Origin: JBLHLB01 sp047618505
GTDB lineage: Bacteria > Planctomycetota > UBA1135 > GCA-002686595
Direction of reading: 5' to 3'
Length of the DNA stretch: 9,425 bases
Assembly (NCBI GenBank): GCA_047618505.1
Contig: JBLHLB010000146.1
Coordinates: forward strand, 1 to 9,425
The translations under genes were made by a program, and so were the position numbers. Numbering within the stretch: position 1 is the first letter of the stretch; every line of letters starts with the position of its first letter. The notes below the pieces were generated by a model that did no database searches, was not told where the DNA came from, and saw only the letters and a list, made by a program, of their open reading frames with translations. Shown here one piece after another: positions 7,001 to 9,425 of the stretch.

Positions 7001-7732
7001 CGCCAACAACTGCGCGTGCGCATGCCAACGTTCACTTGGAACGAAGGCGAGGCCGGTGCTGTTGCTGACTATTTTGCCCAAACGGCGAGTCAGGATTGGC
7101 CCGCGCGTTATGCCCGCAAGCTGCTCCTCGAGCAGGGCATTGACCCCGCTGTGGAGAACGACTCCGCCGACAAGGGCCTGGTCGCCTTCCTCAACACTGT
7201 TGCCAGCGGCGGCCACGGCTCGATCTCACCCTCCCAGCTGCGGGGCATTCTGATGGGGGACAAGGTCTCCACGGCGGCGCAGTTCGCCAAACTGAAGTCC
7301 TACGGCGATGCGATCGGTTTTTCGACCTACGGCGCCAACGACCCGGCCTACGAATCGATCGCAGTGAATCAGCCGGCGACGATCGACGCGATCCTTGCGG
7401 CCATGCCCGATTACCTGAACCGGGTCCACAGGCTCAGCGCCGATGGCCCGAACTGTTTCCAGTGCCATTTCCTCCAGGGAACGCCTCCGGTTGCCGAGGG
7501 ACCCATTGCCTGGGCGCCCGACTTGGACAACACACGCTCACGCCTGCGCCCGGATTGGGTCCGCGAGTGGTTGACCGACCCCTTGAAGATCTACCCCGGA
7601 ACGGCCATGCCGGCGAACTTCCCCCTGGATGCTGCCCAGTGGCAGGACATTTGGGAAGCGCCCAGCGAAGAGCAGATCGAGGCCGTCACGACCTGGCTCT
7701 TCAATCTGGATCGTTGGGCGATTCGGAACTGA
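4037..7732 (+). CDS. Membrane-anchored octahaem cytochrome c subunit
   Basis: This 1231-aa protein probably takes electrons from the Rieske/cytochrome b core, replacing cytochrome c1 or f. A hydrophobic helix (about 17-34) would serve as uncleaved anchor. Charged heptad-rich helix follows (about 42-105 and 143-204), likely a coiled-coil stalk. Eight CXXCH haem c sites start at Cys255, 297, 352, 382, 502, 663, 803 and 1140. The last five are each followed by a Met-Pro motif (Met429, 575, 752, 996 and 1191) and helices like those of class I cytochromes c, suggesting five His/Met domains. The first three lack such a Met and sit in a His-rich segment (for example EQHWHKQHHW), so bis-His ligation is likely. 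Between Cys803 and Met996 lies a long acidic insertion. ATG 4037 leads directly into the anchor; an out-of-frame ATG lies at 4032. The cytochrome assignment is firm; the partner is inferred from gene order. Confidence 0.95.
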   Translation: MADRGDTHYKTATLNKWFAGASVFLLLASFWMVLDDAMRPWKQYQREFRSIEIERSNEALATSSAQAALEDEARLTEVLATRQAELAARSEELSTAREELFLLEGEQFTTSEAEKVAKQVFNFAKFKVEEHRVHTGDDTYHAEEITELESTWAAANNLKLDIDQRVVTQRDLIASLNADVKGAEGDIKAATRGIDLVRTKLASLDPQDAPTIIANILRDFPGLDFIGPNLKVNKVVLPNLPFNLNFTTKPRIDMCHTCHVAIDSNGYEDLGQPFTNHPNLDLYLTATSPHPMTEMGCTICHRGAGEALDFIRADHRPTDETEGDEWNDEQHWHKQHHWDYPMLSSEMVEASCVQCHQDTMELIAEDAPEVTEGYRLFERYGCYSCHKVDWYPTKRRPGPSLTGIRQKAEREFIDAWVAKPKAFRPTTWMPQVFHLSNYSPETVIATSEYGQGRQIMGDEWSDSAIAAVSEFIWNRADDLASPAIPVEGDALRGQEVFQLVGCLACHNMAPFGEEERADIQASVEALSYSDYDLGEIANESNEHGPNLRGVATKVSREWLFAWIKDPSGYWSETRMPNLRLSDQEAADIVAYIFADPKGVFTETPEGWVTGKTPYKRDVLEEQARWFFNRELPAELDRRFAEEWADDTVLLEALGEKFVLAQGCHSCHEINGLENEQPIGTELSTWGSKTVDKLDWGLMHEFIAEERGLEGNHAWHFKQQLRSYREPWLDLKLENPRVFDREKFKNPTERLRMPYFGFDEAQRLALATFVVGLVEDEVSRARMVPSAAQQSMDTGLRAIRQNNCAACHVIEPGTIDFTDSDGAHRSVQGQYLAFEGEAMPPSNVDIHGAIANYEAFIQEVDEDPEFKVEDIAIQLLRPEPGVGEAGSLIVLEDIESLSSTPAWGGDFVNLVAKHYLYAFGYDENDEEISLTGDPDREGRVQDADGEWRYYGEEPFDKIRWTFAPPVLVDEGVKLQRDWFFDFLVSPYPLRQQLRVRMPTFTWNEGEAGAVADYFAQTASQDWPARYARKLLLEQGIDPAVENDSADKGLVAFLNTVASGGHGSISPSQLRGILMGDKVSTAAQFAKLKSYGDAIGFSTYGANDPAYESIAVNQPATIDAILAAMPDYLNRVHRLSADGPNCFQCHFLQGTPPVAEGPIAWAPDLDNTRSRLRPDWVREWLTDPLKIYPGTAMPANFPLDAAQWQDIWEAPSEEQIEAVTTWLFNLDRWAIRN

Positions 7733-7815
7733 AAACCGGCCGAAAAACGACCATAGACCAACCTCGGGCCGTCGAGAACCCCCGCATAGATAGCGGATAT
7801 GACGGACCCGTTACC

Positions 7816-7832
7816 GAAGGAGTGTCTCCTTC
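7816..7832 (+). other. 7-bp hairpin containing AAGGAG upstream of the cupredoxin gene
   Basis: GAAGGAG (7816-7822) pairs exactly with CTCCTTC (7826-7832) around the loop TGT. The anti-Shine-Dalgarno-like match is in the left arm. No in-frame ATG, GTG or TTG lies between it and ATG 7851, so it does not mark an earlier start for this gene. Confidence 0.5.
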
Positions 7833-7836
7833 CAAC

Positions 7837-7846
7837 GTAGATCTAC
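7837..7846. promoter_or_regulatory. 10-bp perfect palindrome before the cupredoxin start
   Basis: GTAGATCTAC is self-complementary and ends 4 nt before ATG 7851. A palindrome next to a start codon can be an operator half-site pair or chance. No known regulator site is recognised. Confidence 0.25.
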
Positions 7847-7850
7847 TTCC

Positions 7851-8642
7851 ATGAAGACTCTCATTATCCTTGGCCTAGCGGCCACCTCTGCTCTCGCCCT
7901 GCCCAAGAACGAGGCCCCCGCTGGCCCCCAAACCGCTGATGCCGGTGCCGCCACCCCCGCGGCGGTGACCGGTTCAATCACCGGCACCGTCGTTTGGGAC
8001 GGTGACATGCCCAAGCCCCTCGCTCCCTTTGCCATCAAAGAGACCGAGATCAATGGCTGCCATCACAACGAAGAAGGTGGCATCGACACTGCTGACCGCT
8101 CCCTTCTGATCGACAAGGACTCCAAGGGCGTCTCCAACGTCGTCTTCTTCCTGGAGCTTGATGGCGTCGAGCCCGTCGTCCCGGAGGAGGCCTTCGTCTT
8201 TGACCAGGACGGTTGCCGCTTCGAGCCCCATGTCGTGGTCGTACCCGTGGGCGCCTCCGTCAGCTATAAGAACTCTGACGAGACGAACCACAACATCCAC
8301 ACCTACAGCCGTAAGACCACCCCGGTCAACCGGAACGTTGCCGCCGGCGACACCCTTCCCCAGCTCCTGGAGAAGGCCGAGACCTTCGAGGTCAAGTGCG
8401 ACATCCACCCCTGGATGAAGGGCTACATCGTCGTTACGGACGCCTCCATGTCGCAGATCTCCTCCGGCACCGGAACCTTCACCTTCAGCGACGTTCCCGC
8501 CGGCAAGTACAAGCTTTCCTGGTGGCACGAGAAGCTCGGCAAGGGCAAGACCGAAGAGATCGAGGTCAAGGCCGGTGCGGCCACGCCCCTCGAGGTCAAG
8601 GTCAAGGAAGGCAAGGCCGGTGGTGGACGCCGCCGTCGCTAG
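7851..8642 (+). CDS. Exported plastocyanin-like (cupredoxin) protein with C-terminal regulatory-like beta domain
   Basis: This 263-aa protein has an N-terminal signal peptide (Lys2, hydrophobic 4-16, A-L-A at 14-16 with probable cleavage after Ala16) and an Ala/Pro-rich linker to about 40. The cupredoxin fold ends in NSDETNHNIH (141-150) and KCDIHPWMK (182-190). Expected type-1 copper ligands are His147 or His150, Cys183, His186 and Met189 (C-x2-H-x2-M). GCRFEPHV (121-128) is a further hallmark of this plastocyanin-like family. Residues about 200-240, including the segment WWHEKLGKG, resemble a small carboxypeptidase-regulatory/Cna-B-like beta domain that often ends this family. The C terminus is GGGRRRR, unusual for an exported protein. 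It is the last gene before a strong terminator, so it may be a soluble electron acceptor for the octahaem cytochrome or an accessory copper protein. ATG 7851 is the only sensible start and lacks a close Shine-Dalgarno. Confidence 0.9.
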   Translation: MKTLIILGLAATSALALPKNEAPAGPQTADAGAATPAAVTGSITGTVVWDGDMPKPLAPFAIKETEINGCHHNEEGGIDTADRSLLIDKDSKGVSNVVFFLELDGVEPVVPEEAFVFDQDGCRFEPHVVVVPVGASVSYKNSDETNHNIHTYSRKTTPVNRNVAAGDTLPQLLEKAETFEVKCDIHPWMKGYIVVTDASMSQISSGTGTFTFSDVPAGKYKLSWWHEKLGKGKTEEIEVKAGAATPLEVKVKEGKAGGGRRRR

Positions 8643-8675
8643 ACAGCTGACACATCCCTAACGGGACCAGACCCC

Positions 8676-8714
8676 AAGAAGGGCCCCTCTCCACTGCGGA
8701 GAGGGGCCCTTCTT
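8676..8714 (+). terminator. Strong hairpin terminator ending the redox operon
   Basis: Bases 8676-8692 and 8698-8714 are perfect reverse complements (17 pairs) around the loop ACTGC. The stem is GC-rich inside with AAGAA/TTCTT at its base, so the right arm ends in TTCTT followed by GTCGATTC, a modest T-tract. The left arm begins with AAGAA, so it could also work on the other strand. It lies 33 nt after the cupredoxin stop. Confidence 0.88.
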
Positions 8715-8869
8715 GTCGATTCGGGAGGGTCGGGCACAAAAGGTCTGGGGAAACCCAACGCCCCTGTCGTCAAGGCGTAGCCTGGGGATTGCGAACGAGC
8801 CCCACGATCGCCGCCACGGACCCCGCTTTTTGCCAAGCGGTCCGCCACCGAAAGCACCGAAGCATCGCT
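8715..8869. other. Non-coding gap before the PDZ gene
   Basis: These 155 bp lie between the terminator and the PDZ-protein start. They presumably hold its promoter, but I see no convincing -35/-10 pair and no strong ribosome site. An open frame starting at 8713 crosses the gap but is a frame-shifted shadow of the downstream gene. Confidence 0.4.
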
Positions 8870-9425
8870 ATGTACTCCATGAACCGATTCAACCGTTTGC
8901 CTCTCCTTGGTCGGGGTCCCTCTTCGGCTCCCGTCCTGGGGCTCGTTCTGGGCCTCGTCCTGGGCCTCGTCTTGACCCCCGCACTTCTCACCGCCCAAAC
9001 CGGGGCGCAGGAGGCGGTGATCAGCGCTTCGATCGCCAGGCCCCAGGAGGCCCCGACGGAAGCGGGTTACCTGGGCATCAACTACACCACGGTGGACGGA
9101 GGAGTGCAGGTGACCGGGGTAACCGCCGGGACTCCCGCGGATCGCTATGGCCTGCTTGTGGGCGACGTGATCATCCGCGCTGGGGATCAGGCGGTGAAGA
9201 GCGATGCGGCCTTGATAGAGCTATTCACCAAGCTCGGTTCCGGAGCATCGGTCACCCTTGGCGTGCGGCGCACGGTCGAAGGGCAGGACACTCCGGGGGA
9301 GGTGGACGTGACTGTTGTGCTTGCCAGCCGCGCCAACCCCGCCGGCACCAACGACACACCCGCAGAAGAGGCAGCAGAAGAGACAGTCGAGAGTGTTGAC
9401 GACGTGGCAGAACTCATCGAAGTCA
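8870..9425 (+). CDS. Exported PDZ-domain protein, 3' partial
   Basis: The frame from ATG 8870 stays open to the right edge (185 residues visible), so the end is missing. Residues 1-42 form a signal peptide: several Arg, then a very hydrophobic core made of the repeated tetrad V-L-G-L, with probable cleavage after Ala42. A PDZ domain spans about 66-136. GYLGI (66-70) is the carboxylate-binding loop, and TAGTPADRYGLLVGDVIIRA (85-104) is the core typical of HtrA/DegQ-type PDZ domains. After about 155 the chain is acidic and Ala/Glu-rich. No protease catalytic triad is visible before the PDZ, so it is not a DegP-type protease in the visible part; PDZ-dependent binding of periplasmic or surface proteins is likely. 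A second in-frame ATG at 8879 could be the true start. It follows the terminator and is probably a separate transcription unit. Confidence 0.85.
   Translation, partial: MYSMNRFNRLPLLGRGPSSAPVLGLVLGLVLGLVLTPALLTAQTGAQEAVISASIARPQEAPTEAGYLGINYTTVDGGVQVTGVTAGTPADRYGLLVGDVIIRAGDQAVKSDAALIELFTKLGSGASVTLGVRRTVEGQDTPGEVDVTVVLASRANPAGTNDTPAEEAAEETVESVDDVAELIEV
8933..8974 (+). repeat. 12-bp tandem repeat (3.5 units) in the PDZ gene signal peptide
   Basis: Units at 8933-8944, 8945-8956 and 8957-8968, plus a half unit to 8974, each encode V-L-G-L and differ by one or two bases. They build the hydrophobic core of the signal peptide. Because the unit is a multiple of three, copy-number change would lengthen or shorten the signal core without a frameshift. 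Confidence 0.8.

Larger units (their letters stand above)
7733..7850. other. Gap between the octahaem cytochrome and cupredoxin genes
   Basis: No gene is supported in these 118 bp. The gap holds a 7-bp hairpin GAAGGAG-TGT-CTCCTTC at 7816-7832. Its left arm contains AAGGAG, a good Shine-Dalgarno match that is 28 nt from ATG 7851 and so too distant to serve that start as drawn. It also holds a perfect 10-bp palindrome at 7837-7846. Confidence 0.5.

Noticed and set aside
1094..7732. Photosynthetic cytochrome b6f complex
   Set aside because: Although cytochrome b is b6-like and split, there is no cytochrome f, the petD-like subunit is much longer, the Qo motif differs, and an octahaem cytochrome takes the exit position.
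1094..8642. Alternative complex III (Act) operon
   Set aside because: That complex has a molybdopterin-like ActB and NrfD-like subunits and no Rieske/cytochrome b core; none of these Act subunits is seen here.
8713..9399. 228-aa plus-strand open frame after the terminator
   Set aside because: It is in a different frame from the PDZ gene, begins inside the terminator stem, and is Arg/Gly/Pro-rich. The frame from 8870 gives a signal peptide and a PDZ domain.
1..9425. CRISPR array, tRNA, rRNA, insertion sequence or phage genes
   Set aside because: I saw no spaced direct repeats, cloverleaf, rRNA-like stretch, transposase or phage motif on either strand.

Overview
The window is one strand-coherent block of a GC-rich bacterial chromosome. 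All seven genes I can support read on the + strand. Five consecutive genes (about 1094-8642) encode a quinol-oxidising Rieske/cytochrome b complex with its own large multihaem cytochrome c and a small exported blue-copper-type protein. The style suggests Planctomycetota: a b6-like split cytochrome b, a giant membrane-anchored multihaem c subunit, a plastocyanin-like protein with a C-terminal beta-sandwich domain, HEAT-repeat and PDZ neighbours, weak or absent Shine-Dalgarno sequences and gaps of roughly 120-290 bp between genes. I cannot prove this from sequence alone; Acidobacteriota, Myxococcota or similar phyla remain possible.

Layout. 1-806: 3' part of a HEAT-repeat protein whose frame is open to the left edge. 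807-1093: non-coding, with a weak promoter candidate. 1094-1666: Rieske [2Fe-2S] protein. 1914-2690: cytochrome b6-type N-terminal half. 2826-3908: cytochrome b C-terminal half (subunit IV type) with three extra N-terminal membrane helices and an altered Qo motif. 4037-7732: a 1231-residue octahaem cytochrome c with a membrane anchor and coiled-coil stalk. 7851-8642: cupredoxin-type protein. 8676-8714: strong 17-bp terminator hairpin closing the operon. 8870-9425: 5' part of an exported PDZ-domain protein that runs off the right edge.

How it probably works (inference from families). Quinol is oxidised at the Qo site formed by the two cytochrome b halves. One electron goes to the Rieske cluster and the other through the two b haems, possibly via a covalent c-type haem on a conserved Cys at the Qi side. 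The octahaem subunit replaces cytochrome c1/f as the electron exit and could wire several haems in series on the outer face. The cupredoxin is a candidate soluble acceptor or accessory copper protein. No terminal oxidase or reductase is present.

Unusual features: the Rieske stop codon is the loop of a perfect 16-bp hairpin; a 15-pair hairpin follows the petD-like gene; short hairpins lie just upstream of most operon starts; the Qo motif reads APWY, without the usual Glu; and the octahaem subunit combines three N-terminal haems with five CXXCH...Met-Pro domains. The complex belongs to a broadly known superfamily, so I do not claim a wholly new system. The subunit architecture and the intergenic RNA structures are the parts worth a second look.
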